A stretch of DNA of 64,000 nucleotides. It comes from Thermothielavioides terrestris NRRL 8126. Lineage: Eukaryota; Ascomycota; Sordariomycetes; Sordariales; Chaetomiaceae. Positions 36,656-47,041 of this stretch are shown in pieces (position 1 is the first letter of the stretch; each line of letters starts with the position of its first letter). Location of the stretch: positions 5,642,001 through 5,706,000 of the forward strand of contig NC_016457.1 in NCBI RefSeq assembly GCF_000226115.1, given 5' to 3'. Both the position numbers and the translations under genes were made by a program. A model generated the notes under the pieces. It was given only the letters and a program-made list of their open reading frames with translations. It was not told where the DNA came from and made no database searches.

Positions 36656-37905
36656 ATGTCTCTGCTTGCCTCTTGGCTACGGCGGCTGCGGTTGGGCAGC
36701 TCCCGCAGCACGGTGGACCCTTGTCCCTGCCAGTCTCACGACTCCATCGCCATCGTCGAGAAGGCCGACCTCCTGCCTGACCAATCCCTCGAATCAAGGT
36801 CGGAAGAGGTCCAGCGGCTCGTTCGGGCTATCGCCGATACCCATGCCGAGCTGCTCACGCTGCCCGATCTGCGGCCGGGAAAGGCCATCAACCACCTGCT
36901 AGGCAATCTCGTCTCGGTCTGCTCAGAAATCCACGACCGGGATGTCGTTGAGAAGGTAATTACTCCTACCCTGCTACCATGCCCACGGCACTTGTCTCGG
37001 ATTGGCGGCCGCCGTACCGGTGCTAACGAAGACAGGTCCTCGCTCACCCCGACGTCCAATCCATCCTCCCCTCCCTCCGCCAGCTCTGCGCCGACGCCGA
37101 GTCCTGCCTCGAGCTGCACTGGGCCGAGCACATCCTCGGCAGCCAAGCCGACGCCCATGAGTCCAGCCCGGACGCAGTGCTCGCCCGTCTCAAGACCTTC
37201 CCATACTACGACAACTACGAGGAACTCACGCGCCTCGAGCTCTGCGCCATCCTCTCCGCCACCAAGACCCCGCCACGGCGGGTGGCCTTCATGGGCTCGG
37301 GCCCGCTGCCGCTGACCTCGCTCTGCCTGCTGCAAGCCCTGAAGCGCGGCGCGCTCGTCAGCAGCATTCCCGCCCTTTCCGGACCCCAGGAGGAGGAGGG
37401 CAAGGAGGGCGAGGAGAAGGACGAGTCGACAGCCCCAGTCGAGCCGGCGGCGCCGCCGGTCGTGCTCAACGTGGACCACGACGCGGCGGCCATCGAGGCG
37501 TCGCTGCGGCTGAGCCTGGCGCTGGGCGAGGCGGGGCGCGGGATGGAATTCGTCTGCGCCGAGGCGGCAGCAGCAGCAGCAGGAACAACGGCAACAACGG
37601 CAGCGCCGCAGTCGCCGGCCGCCGAGGCGCGCGAACGCGACCTGGCCGAGTTCGACGTCGTCTACGTGGCCGCGCTGGTCGGCGCCTCGCAGGCCGCCAA
37701 GGAGGACATCGTGCTGCGCGTGGCCGCGCGCATGCGCCCCGGCGCGCTGCTGGTCGTGCGCAGCAGCTGGGGCTTGCGCACCTGTCTGTACCCCGAGGTC
37801 GACCTGGCCACCGAGAGGCTGCTGCCGCGGCTGGAGCCGTGCGTGGTGGTGCATCCGTATGGGCAGGTCGTTAACTCGGTTGTTGTGGCGAGGGTTAGGG
37901 GGTGA
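36656..37905 (+). CDS. Nicotianamine synthase
   Basis: Predicted nicotianamine synthase: condenses aminocarboxypropyl groups from S-adenosylmethionine into nicotianamine, a chelator of Fe, Ni, Zn and Cu. Two exons, 36656-36955 and 37036-37905 (GTAATT donor, GACAG acceptor, phase 0), 389 aa. Family hallmarks are FPYYDNYEELTRLE at about residues 155-168 (active-site Tyr/Glu region) and VAFMGSGPLPLTS at about 183-195 (SAM-binding loop of the Rossmann-like domain). These are followed by VVLNVDHD and a C-terminal AARMRPGALLVVRSSWGLRTCLYPEVD. The N-terminal helical region (residues 40-150) matches the usual NAS layout. An acidic insert (EEEGKEGEEKDES, about 245-257) and an Ala/Thr-rich insert are extra. 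No signal peptide, so cytosolic. Fungal NAS genes are known (for example in Neurospora). The divergent ATP-grasp neighbour hints at further modification of the product. Confidence 0.9.
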
Positions 37906-38133
37906 ACATCATACATTCTATTTAGAGCATAGAAGTTGGGGGGCAAAACTGATTCTAGAGGGAGGGGGTAATAATGGTGGTGGGCCGTTCGGTGGCATGG
38001 AACTTCAGCATTTTAGCATTGCTTATTCCTAGGACTATCTGTTGAGCAGATAGTTGGTTTGCCATCTCCGATTAACATTCTTAAGCCGCTGTCAGGTCCT
38101 CCTATCTACACAACAGACCAAGGACAGACAGGA

Positions 38134-38943
38134 CTATTTGCCCCGAAATTTCTGCCCAATCCCAACAACAGACTTGTTCGTCTTGCCATAGACGCGAAGC
38201 CAATAAAGTCTGAGCGCGCTGACAACCACCATAAGCGTCCAACGGTCACCCATCGCTCCCGAACCACCGGCCCCCTTCAGCTCCAACGTGAACAAGTGGT
38301 TCCAGGACATGACGTTGCGAAACAGAAGCTCGGCGAGTACTTCGCTTTCGTCTTGCGCCGAAGGAGCGGGCGAAGGAGACGCGGCCCTCGGGTCCAGCCG
38401 AACGAGGATGTACCGACTGTGCCCGTTGTCCGTCCCAGCCTTCTTCCACTCAAAGTGCTCTCGGCACTTCATCTTGGGGCCGACCTCGATGGCGAAGCGG
38501 AACGAGACGGCCCCGTCGCTGGTCTTGGTGGCGTACATGATCTCGGTGACCATGTCGCGCGGGTTCGCCTCGAGGTCCAGCGGCGGCAGCATGATGAAGC
38601 TCTTGACGCTGAAGGTGGACATCAGAAGGGGCTCTCGAGCCTCGTCGCCGGCCGCCGCCAGGATGGGGGCGTCGGTGCTCGGTCCATTCCGCAGGTACAG
38701 GCCCGGCCTGAAATGGAGCGGTCCTCGGGGGGTGAAGCCGTGGTGTACCTCGACGATATATAGGAGATCGCTCTTGGCCGCGCCGCAGAGCTTGAGCGTA
38801 GTCAGTGCGTCAATGACGCCGGAGGGATTGCCGTAGAGGTTGAGGACTGGAGGGAACGGGCGATATCCGGCGAACGCCGGCGGCAGCCTGTTCGGTGCCC
38901 GACGGTCCTCGTCGTCTAGCGATGCTCCGTCCGCGGTGCTCAT
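38134..38943 (-). CDS. Hypothetical protein
   Basis: Unrecognised single-exon protein of 269 aa from the ATG at 38943, which has a good context (CAACATG). The frame continues upstream to an ATG at 39042 (302 aa), but that start has a weak context and adds a Pro/Gly-rich leader. Visible features: LNLYGNPSGVIDALTTLKLCG, LLYIVEVHHGFTPRGPLHFRPGLYLRNGPS, then FSVKSFIMLPPLDLEANPRDMVTEIMYA and a C-terminal DRWTLMVVVSALRLYWLRVYGKTNK with a hydrophobic helix (about 240-255) followed by basic residues. This resembles a soluble beta-rich domain with a C-terminal membrane-proximal helix. Its coding character is good (consistent codon bias, long frame), so I regard it as a real gene, but no function can be given. 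It is convergent with the nicotianamine synthase gene, 228 bp away. Confidence 0.7.
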   Translation of the reverse strand: MSTADGASLDDEDRRAPNRLPPAFAGYRPFPPVLNLYGNPSGVIDALTTLKLCGAAKSDLLYIVEVHHGFTPRGPLHFRPGLYLRNGPSTDAPILAAAGDEAREPLLMSTFSVKSFIMLPPLDLEANPRDMVTEIMYATKTSDGAVSFRFAIEVGPKMKCREHFEWKKAGTDNGHSRYILVRLDPRAASPSPAPSAQDESEVLAELLFRNVMSWNHLFTLELKGAGGSGAMGDRWTLMVVVSALRLYWLRVYGKTNKSVVGIGQKFRGK

Positions 38944-39042
38944 GTTGCGCAATCCCAAGCTTGTACCGGCTGTGATGTCGCCGAAACCTGCCGGAAGCAA
39001 CGTGGAAAGGGGTTGAGGGGGGATTTGTGCGGCCCCCATCAT

Positions 39043-39827
39043 TCAGTGGGAGGGGCCCCGAGCGGCTGCGCTCGCAGGCATGGTGCCCAAACCCCATGAC
39101 CAACACGGGATCAGCTGATATGTGTACTCGATTACTGCCGCTGCAGGGAGAAACTAACAGCTTGTTCCGTGAATGAATGTAACGTTAACAACAGCGAAAT
39201 TGACTTGCCCTATTCAGCAGCCGGGAAAGTTGCGCTTTGCTGCCTGGACCCGGGGTATATTGAAGCGAAGCTTCAGTGACGAGCCTTTGGAGGTGTACTG
39301 TATCCACAGAGGAAGCGAGGAAGGAAGCGTCGGTTCAATTGCTAGGCAAATCCTCCCGAGCTTTCTTTGCAACGACTGGATGCTTGTGTGTCGTGTAGCC
39401 GTGCCGTGTCTTGGCGGTGGAGATGTCCCCCTACTAGCGTCCATCTGTCCTCCATCTTTCCCCGATTGGGCTGTGTCTCCTTACACAGTACGGTGTTAGT
39501 CCTAAATCGATGTGGAATGGTGATCTCTACACGAGGTACTGACTTTGTCGACGGCTTTGCGGCAGGTATAGGATCATCCTCGGCCGCTTGACACGTTTCG
39601 AAAACGCGGTATACACTACACTAGTGTAGTCGGCGCTACCGAGGGCAGTGTGTTGACGTCATAGTATTTGTGGGGTTGTAGCTTAGCTCCCGCGAGCCAA
39701 GTCGACGAGGTAATGTACACAAGCAGGTTCGACCACCGCGAGCAGGTTCCGCCGGTCCGAAGGCGGCTGGCTACACTAGCTCCGGCGATCGCCGGCTCTG
39801 GGGATCTTCGGGGGGCTGCGGGTGGTG
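39043..39827. other. Intergenic next to the MULE; contains a 16-bp perfect palindrome
   Basis: No gene seen. A perfect palindrome ACTACACTAGTGTAGT lies at 39615-39630. The region ends with the 8-bp target duplication GGGTGGTG (39820-39827) of the transposon insertion. Confidence 0.45.
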
Positions 39828-41246
39828 GGTCGTCGTTAAAGAGGTCCCGCTAAGACTAATTTCCGGCCCCTGTCAACGCCACCCCCCTACCACAACTCGA
39901 AGTACTATAGCAGTACCGGCAGGGGGTCTTCGCGTATATTCTAGGGTATAGCGCGCTTAAAGGTAGGTAACAGCACGCTTATACTACGAGCTAGCTACGG
40001 GCTATCGCTATATCTACGCTATATTAGTTAAGTCTATATAGTAGATGATATAACCTACTTTAGAGCTACTACTATCTTACTATATAAGAATAGGTTATAT
40101 ATAGAGGCTATAGCTAGGCTAGGGAAGTATAAGATTATATTTGACCTAGATAGAGCTTAGCTAGCTACTAGGCAACGATAGAAACGTATTAAAATAAAAG
40201 AATTGAACTTAAGTATCCGCTTTACCCTTATCTTTATCTTTATCTTTATTATTCTTTCTACTTTAAATTTCCTTATATTATACTAATTAGCTACTAGCTA
40301 GCTATAAAGTAGAGGTATAGTACATTTATAATATTCTATTTAATATTTATAAGGTATTTATATATCTAGGTTAGGGCTTTAGTATATCGCTTAACCTCCT
40401 CTAGAGTATCTCGAGCTAGCTAGGCTAACTCCTTAGCAACGATAGCTAGCTACTCGGTAGCTATAGCCTAGCGCTCCGCCGCTAGAGCGACTCTCTCCTT
40501 AATACTCTACTAGGGCTTAGCCCTAGTAAGTAAGAGGTGAGCTATAGAGGTAGCGAAAGCGCTAGACGTAGGTATATCGGCGTTGGCTAGGGGCAAGGTA
40601 GTAGTGGTCTCCTTATATATTATACCTTTTAGTACTAGTTAGTTAGATATAAATATAAGGTAGCTATAGAGCTATATAGCTTATAAATAGTTATAACTAA
40701 ACGTCTACTTTATGCCTTAAGGTCAATAAGTAGAAGCTTATCTTTATCGACTTTAAGGACTTGCTTATACTACTTAATAATCTTTAGCTAAATTATAGAA
40801 GGCGGCTATTAGTAGTTTATTAACATTGGACTAATAGTCGTTCATTAGTTAATATTATTTATAAAAATATAGGACTTAGTATAGCCCTATTTAGTATATT
40901 CCTAGTATATATTACCTAGATCTATATACTAGTTAACGAATATAAACCTAATAAATTAAAAAATATAATACTATACTTACTCTCTTAGAAATAGTAGGTT
41001 TATATATCCCTATTATAGATATATATAATATAGACTACGTATAGTATCGCCTATACCTTACTATAGTTGAGCTCCTCTTTCTTCTTTTTAGTCTACCTAA
41101 CGTTAGCTAGCTACTAACTAGCACCTAAATAGCATTCTTTACTAAAGACTTTGTACCCAAGGACCTAGCTAGGCGCTTCTAAGGGTTGTTAGATGTAACT
41201 AGCTTAGACTTGCCTTTGTTAGCAAGGGTAGTAAGGGTAGTAAAGG

Positions 41247-41740
41247 CGATAGGGGCAGGGGGGGCGAGGGGGGCTAGCTACTTGCTAATAGCGTTCTTAC
41301 TACTAGTGCTAGTATTAATAGTAGTAATAGGCGTAGAGTATATATAGGAGCGCTACTACTACTAGCTAGGGGCGATAGGGGCTAGGGGGGCAAGGGGGGC
41401 TAGCTACTTACTAATAGGGTTCTTACTACTAGTACTAGTGTTAGTAGTAGTAGTAGGCGTAGAATATATAGGGTAGGCGTAGGAGCGTTGCTACTGTTGG
41501 CTAAGGGTAGTAGGAGGGGCGGTGGCCAAGGCGGGGGGGGCGACGAGAGCTAGCTACTCGCTAGTAGCGCCTTCGTTAGTAGTAGTAGTAGTAGTAGTAG
41601 TGGTAGTAGTGATAGGTACAAGGCGTATAGGGCGTATAGAGTAGGGCCGGAGACGCTACTACTACTAGTTAAGGGCAGCGAGAGGGTCGGCGGCGAAGGC
41701 TAGGGGGGCGGCAAGAGCTAGCTACTCGCCAATAGTAGAA
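41247..41740. repeat. Internal G-rich imperfect tandem repeat in the MULE (four units)
   Basis: A block containing a G-rich run, GCTAGCTACT and a TAGTAGTAG-rich tail occurs four times; the GCTAGCTACT anchors are at 41273, 41399, 41549 and 41717 (spacings 126, 150 and 168). It has much higher G content than the surrounding RIP-mutated DNA. It may be a low-complexity coding repeat of the original element. Confidence 0.7.
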
Positions 41741-43499
41741 GCGTCGTTGTTGGCGATAATAAGGGGGTTGTTCTCTTTATATAGCTCTATATCGTTATAT
41801 TTGAAGTTACTATATAACTTAATTAGCTATTGCTAATCGTAATACTACTATGATTTTAACTAATTTTTCGATTTAACCGATTTATAGAGTATATAAAAAG
41901 TATAGATTAAAGCTATAATATAGCTAATTAGCTTTTTAGCGATAGCAACGATGGAAATAGCTTTAAATCAACTTATACAACAGTAGTGTAAGTAGGCAAG
42001 TAGGCGGCAACGGCTATAGTTATAAGGTTGGAAAAAGGAAAGGAAGAAGAAGTAGGCAAAAGGCTTTAAAGCAATAGAAAAAGCTATAGCCTATATACCT
42101 ATATAGTTTTCAAAGAATCGAAGGTTTTAATATCAACTATATAGAGTAAACATTGTTTATTTTTTAAAATCTATCTAACTACAAAGTATCTAGACCAATA
42201 GTAGAATAGTAGCTAGCTAGTACCTCCTCTATATTTATATTCCTTCCCTAGTTTCTCTATAAAGCTAAGCTTAGGGGTTAAAATAAAATTTCTATTTGTC
42301 TACGATTTTATATAGTGTTGAGCCTACTTTTAGAAACTTCGATTAACTCTATAAAGTTCGTCCTAGGGCTAAGACTTAGACTATTAGCAACATTTGCTAT
42401 ATCTTAGCATTGTAGAAACTCCTTTCTAAGTGCGCTAATCGGCTAGGAACTAAGCAACTCGCTTATAGTCTAGTAGCTAGCTAGCTACTAATTCTTTAAC
42501 TTCTAGCTATTAGTTATTACGAAGTTCCTTAAAGTTGGAGGTAGAAATAAGGACGTAAGGTAGTACGATCTAGCGACTAGCTAGCACTCAACTAGAGAAC
42601 TATATATTGCTACTTATTACTAAGATATAAACAAAGGAATATCTAACCCCTAAACCTATTGTAGATCCTCCTAAACCTTGCCCAATAGTTTCCCTAAAAT
42701 ATAGTCGAGATCCTCTTATAAGCTATATATTGCCTATATATTATCCTAGATCCTATATATCGTAGTTTATAGCAACTATATTAGCTCCTAGACTTATAGG
42801 AATAGCTACCAATTGATAGAGACCTCGTCTAAGCTAGTAAGATCTACTAGCTATAGAACGACGCTATAGTATATCCTAAACCTCTTCGCTTCTAAGATAC
42901 TAACTAGCTATTGGAAGTACTTTAGTCGTAACAAGTTCGTTAATAAATGATAATACTAGATATACGAGCAGAGGAGTAACTAGCTCCTAAACTATATATA
43001 CCTATAGCGAGGGATATCAACTAGCTCTAGAATTAGGGTATCCTATAAGAGCTAAGCAACTTGATCCGCCTAGTTAACTACATTGTAGTAGTCTAGGTCA
43101 CGACGTTCGTCTAGAGTAGCTTACCTAAGTGTAGAGACCTTGGTAGCAATGTCGGTAGTACCTTAGGCAGTTAGCTATAGTAGCTAGACAGCTATTGTAC
43201 CGCTTCGCCATTGCCTATCGTTGTACTATAGACTAGGGAACTAGTCTAGTATAAAAACGCTATTGAAGTCAAGAGGCTTATTGGCATTAAACCGCTTATA
43301 TATTATTGATAGCTTATATACAATTAGTGCTTGAGCCCGCTTAGGTAGCCTATTAAAGCCCTAGCCATTAAACTGCTCTATATATATAGCTAAGAGTATA
43401 TAATTGAGACTCCTAAACTTAGCCCAGATTACTTTGTTTTAGTAGTCTTATATATAGTGATTAAGGTAAATGATCAAACTAGTAAGAGGGAAGGTACTA

Positions 43500-44700
43500 G
43501 CTATCTACTACTTTAGTATAGGCTTAGCGTTCTTAACCTTCGAGTACTATCCTTCGACTATATTTGTTATAGTAATCTAATAGAGTAGAAGGGTCGTATC
43601 TTGTACCTAATACGCCTATAGTCGAGTATTACTTAGCTAGTTGTTCTTCAAATACTGTTTAAGCCTATTGGTACTAGTATAAGCAATAGTAGCCTCAATA
43701 GACTCTATATAGCCTTTTTCTAAATAATGGCTTAGAAGAGTAGCCGCTATATAGCTAAGGCACTCTTTGTTAGTACTAATCTAGTGCTTTAAAGTCTTTT
43801 AGCAATACTTTATATAGAAGAGATATTATATATATAGGAGGCTATACTCATCGTAGCTAAATGCCTCCTAGACAATAAGTTATTTGGCTATAGAGTCGTC
43901 GATAATTATATATTTTAGGAGCTAGCCCCTATTAGCTACTCCCCTATACTACTCTAGTAGTACATCTAGGTATACTACGATACTATTAGTAGTCTACCTC
44001 TCTATAAAGAAGTAAGTAGAAGAGAGCTAGTAGCTATTAAAGTCCTAAACTATAATCGTAAATAGGTACTAACCGCTATAGGCAGTCTTGTAAGTAGTAT
44101 CTATAATCGCTAGTTGGCTATACTTTTTCAGTGTATCCAATAGGTCTCTATATACGAAGACTAATATAGAGGAGTTCTCGCTAAGTATAGTTAATACCTT
44201 ATACTTATACCGATTATTACAAGCTAGTAGCTAGGTAATAGCTTCTACGAATTCTACCTCCCTAAAAACCTTATAGGACTATACTTTATAATCATTACGT
44301 TTATAGAGCTTAAGAGATCTATAAAGGTTACGAATCTCCTAGGTCGTAATATACTAGCTACCTATATAGTAAAGACGTGCCCTAGCCTTAGGAGTTTTAA
44401 CGTAGCTATATAGCTAGTGTTCTACGACGCTATCGCTATATCTAGTAGTAAAGAGGTAGGCAATATACTCTACAATAGTATATAGGCGTTTAACTATCTC
44501 GATATCTTCTATTGAGTAATTATACCTATAGCGAATTACAATATCAACAGTGCTATTGTTATACTAAACCTCGTAGAGAGTATAGCGGTATAGCTCTATA
44601 TTCTATAGCGCCTTGTTATATTTGCCTTGCCTTTTAGTCTTTTATAGCATTTTCTAGAGGCGGTAGCGAAATACAGTCTTCATTTACCATTGCCTTAGAG
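43500..44700 (-). pseudogene. RIP-degraded MULE transposase core
   Basis: Minus-strand reading frame with many TAG/TAA codons at positions where CAG, CAA or TGG would be expected. Recognisable order: RNLYRSLKLYKRNDYK (N-terminal region), LSENSSILVFVYRDLLD, KKYSQLAIIDTTYKT (first catalytic Asp region of the MULE DDE fold), YFFIE, then YIIIDDSIAKQLIVQEAF (second Asp region) and a segment equivalent to the usual C-x-W/V-H motif region. The borders are approximate. Not expressible as a protein. Confidence 0.75.
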
Positions 44701-45236
44701 CGTCTCTCCTACTATAGAAATACGATACCTAGCGCTATTCGGCTTGCTAGGCTATATATAGGAGGGTAAACTCACCCTCTTTGAACTAGCGTTCCTAGAT
44801 CTTTTGAATGTTGTTAGGAATTGTAAGGCTACTATTTAGCGCCCTAGGCTCTAATCTAGATAGGCGAATTAGGGATATATACCTATACCTATGTCTAGAA
44901 GCTAGTTCCTCTATAGAGGAACTGTCTCCCTTATCGGATAGTTCATTAGATAGTACAAAGCTGTCTAGTAGCTAGGCAGAGGCTAGAGTAGGACTAGGAA
45001 TACTACTCGATTATAACGATTATACAATTAGAGGCTTAGGGATAGGGAGGAGCTAGGGCAATACCTACTAAGTAGCTAGATCAAGGTCGGGTTCAGTAGG
45101 TATATATTCTAGGACTAAGGAGCTCGTTGTAGGTATAGCATTAGCAATTTAACGCTAGTGATCAAATTCGCTATTTGACTAAACGGTACTTATATATTGA
45201 AGGGGACTAAAGGCGTTAATAGGCTATAGATACTAC

Positions 45237-45852
45237 GTCGTTTTATTACTAGCTATATAGTACATTGTTTTATTGCTAGCTATATAGTACGTCGTTTTGT
45301 TGCTAGCTATATAGCGTATCGTTTTATTGCCAACTATATAGTACATCGTTTTATTGTCAACTATACAAATCGAGCTAGTCTATAGCTAGATCAATGTTAA
45401 GTAACTACTAATCGGTAGATAGCAAAACAATAGAACTTATCTAATATATTTTCTAGTTGCTAGCTATATAAAGCGAGCTAGTCTATAGTAGGATACTAGT
45501 CTATAGCTAGATCAATATTGAGTAATTGCTAATCAGCAAGTAGTAAAAACAATAGAACTTACCTAGTATATCGTTTTACTATTAGCTATATAGTATATCG
45601 TTTTACTACTAGCTATATAGTATATCGTTTTATTACTAACTATATAAATCAAGCTAGTCTATAGCTAGATTAATGTTGAGCAACTACTAATCAGTAGATA
45701 GTAAAATAATAGAACTTACTTAGTATATCTTCTAGTTACTAGCTACGTAAAGCGAGCTAGTCTATAACGGGATATTGGTCTATAGCTAGATCAATACTTA
45801 GCAACTACTAATATACGCTAATAGCAAACTAGTTGACCAACTTACTAATAGG
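45237..45852. repeat. 27-bp repeats inside a 279-bp tandem duplication near the MULE right end
   Basis: Units of CGTTTTATTGCTAGCTATAT type recur exactly every 27 bp (TTTTATT cores at 45241, 45268, 45295, 45322 and 45349; again at 45574, 45601 and 45628). Units at 45295, 45322 and 45349 recur at +279 bp, and the downstream GCTAGTCTATAGCTAGA block recurs at the same offset (45374/45653 and 45495/45774). The segment is therefore a two-copy 279-bp tandem repeat containing a 27-bp array, in the subterminal part of the transposon. Confidence 0.82.
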
Positions 45853-46352
45853 ATCCATTGGATATAAGCTAAATACATAGTTCTATAGCGATACAATGTT
45901 ATAATATAGGTCGGAGTACAATAGAGGGTAGGTATAGACGTAGATTAGTTAGAGAAACGTAGGTAGGATGCAAACTAGCGGCTAGGCAGCTACTAATACG
46001 ACGTAGGCGTAAGGACCACCGCGTAGAAATTGTTAAGCGGCGGCAAAAGGAGTGACTTCTAAGCGTAGGACCTATAGGTATCTGTAGGGACTATGGAAAT
46101 TAGGCTTAGCGGGACCTCTTTAACGTCTATTGGGTGGTGACGGCATCGGTCTCGGCGCCGCCAAGCTTCGCTTCACCACTTAAACTACCTACTGGGGCGT
46201 GGCACAGTTCAGGGTCTTGTTTTACACTAGCCGATCCTGCTAGAAGCTTGACCCTGAGCTTGAAGAGCCCCGGTGGCAAAAACAGGGGTCCTAGAAGTTT
46301 TAGCTCAATAGTCTAACAAATAAGAGTCACATTTGCCTCGAGAACCTACCTA

Positions 46353-46745
46353 GGTCGTCGTTAAAGAGGTCCCGCCAAGACTAATTTCGGAGACTGCCGC
46401 TTACAAGTATTTACAATCGCCACAAGGTAAGCGGGGCCGCGACGATTTAGAGCAACATCAACAACGAAGAATTGCAAAGACTCGTTGTAACAACTTCGCG
46501 AAACCTTAACCAAATCGAAAAAAAAGAAAACGAGGTTAACCTATACCCTAACCTTAACCTAAATCCTAACCATTAACCTAAACCCTAACCAGCGGAGGGC
46601 TAGCGCTGCCCCCCGTACCCCCGGCAAACTAACCCCTTGGCGATAGAGTAAACGCCTTGGCGATCGGGGTTATATAAAAACTTTGTAAAAACATTGCCAA
46701 CAATTGGCCGAAATTAGTCTTGGCGGGACCTCTTTAACGTCTACC
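46353..46745. mobile_element. MITE copy 2 (393 bp), MULE-derived terminal inverted repeats
   Basis: Same element type as at 20572-20962. The left end is GGTCGTCGTTAAAG and the right end the reverse complement of GGTAGACGTTAAAG, with TIR pairing over about 38 bp. It is flanked by an exact 8-bp target duplication CCTACCTA (46345-46352 and 46746-46753). The interior again contains CCTAAC/TTAACC words (about 46545-46595) and a GC-rich hairpin. It lies only 213 bp from the right target duplication of the large MULE, a local clustering. It looks little affected by RIP compared with its neighbour. Confidence 0.92.
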
Positions 46746-46959
46746 CCTACCTACTTGATAGTTGCTTGGGTATAGTGAAAGCTCTACACTACATACGCAA
46801 GAAGTCCCTTGTTGGAATCGTGATCAAAGCACAACCTTTGGAGATAGGCGTCTGTGCCTCTGGGCGAAAAAGCATTTGCAGAGTTCAAGCAGCTCTCCCA
46901 ACTAAAAACAGCTTCCAATGGAAGCTGAGGGTTGGAATAGAGTTTTTAGCTCAGCGGAG

Positions 46960-47039
46960 TACGGAGTACTTATTCCTCTCACGCCGCACTCACACCCCAC
47001 CCCAACCCCTGGCACCCGTTTCCTAGCGTCTACTCCGTA
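46960..47039. repeat. Inverted pair of the palindromic word TACGGAGTA
   Basis: TACGGAGTA at 46960-46968 and its reverse complement TACTCCGTA at 47031-47039 flank a C-rich 62-bp segment, immediately downstream of the stop codon of the acyltransferase gene (minus strand). They could form a stem in the 3' UTR or act as a 3'-end signal; this is inference. Confidence 0.5.
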
Positions 47040-47041
47040 CC

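Larger units (their letters stand above)
39828..46131 (-). mobile_element. Complete 6.3-kb MULE-type DNA transposon, destroyed by RIP
   Basis: The ends are inverted repeats: left GGTCGTCGTTAAAG then AGGTCCCGCTAAGACTAATT; right, read in reverse complement, AATAGACGTTAAAG then AGGTCCCGCTAAGCCTAATT. An exact 8-bp target duplication GGGTGGTG flanks it (39820-39827 and 46132-46139). The altered terminal bases (AAT for GGT) fit C-to-T change on one strand. The interior is AT-rich, full of TpA. On the minus strand, about 44.5-43.5 kb, one frame with scattered TAG/TAA still reads as a MULE transposase: IIDTTYKT at 44107-44084 and IIIDDS at about 43912-43892 followed by a Cys/His-like segment. MULE usually gives 8-11-bp duplications. 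The assignment rests on these motifs plus the ends. No intact product remains. Confidence 0.88.

Noticed and set aside
39670..39760. tRNA-like piece (TAGCTTAGCTCCC and GGTTCGACCAC)
   Set aside because: A and B box-like words occur, but no matching acceptor or anticodon stems could be paired.
41560..41610. CRISPR-like array
   Set aside because: The TAGTAG repeats are simple sequence with no spacers, in a eukaryotic transposon.
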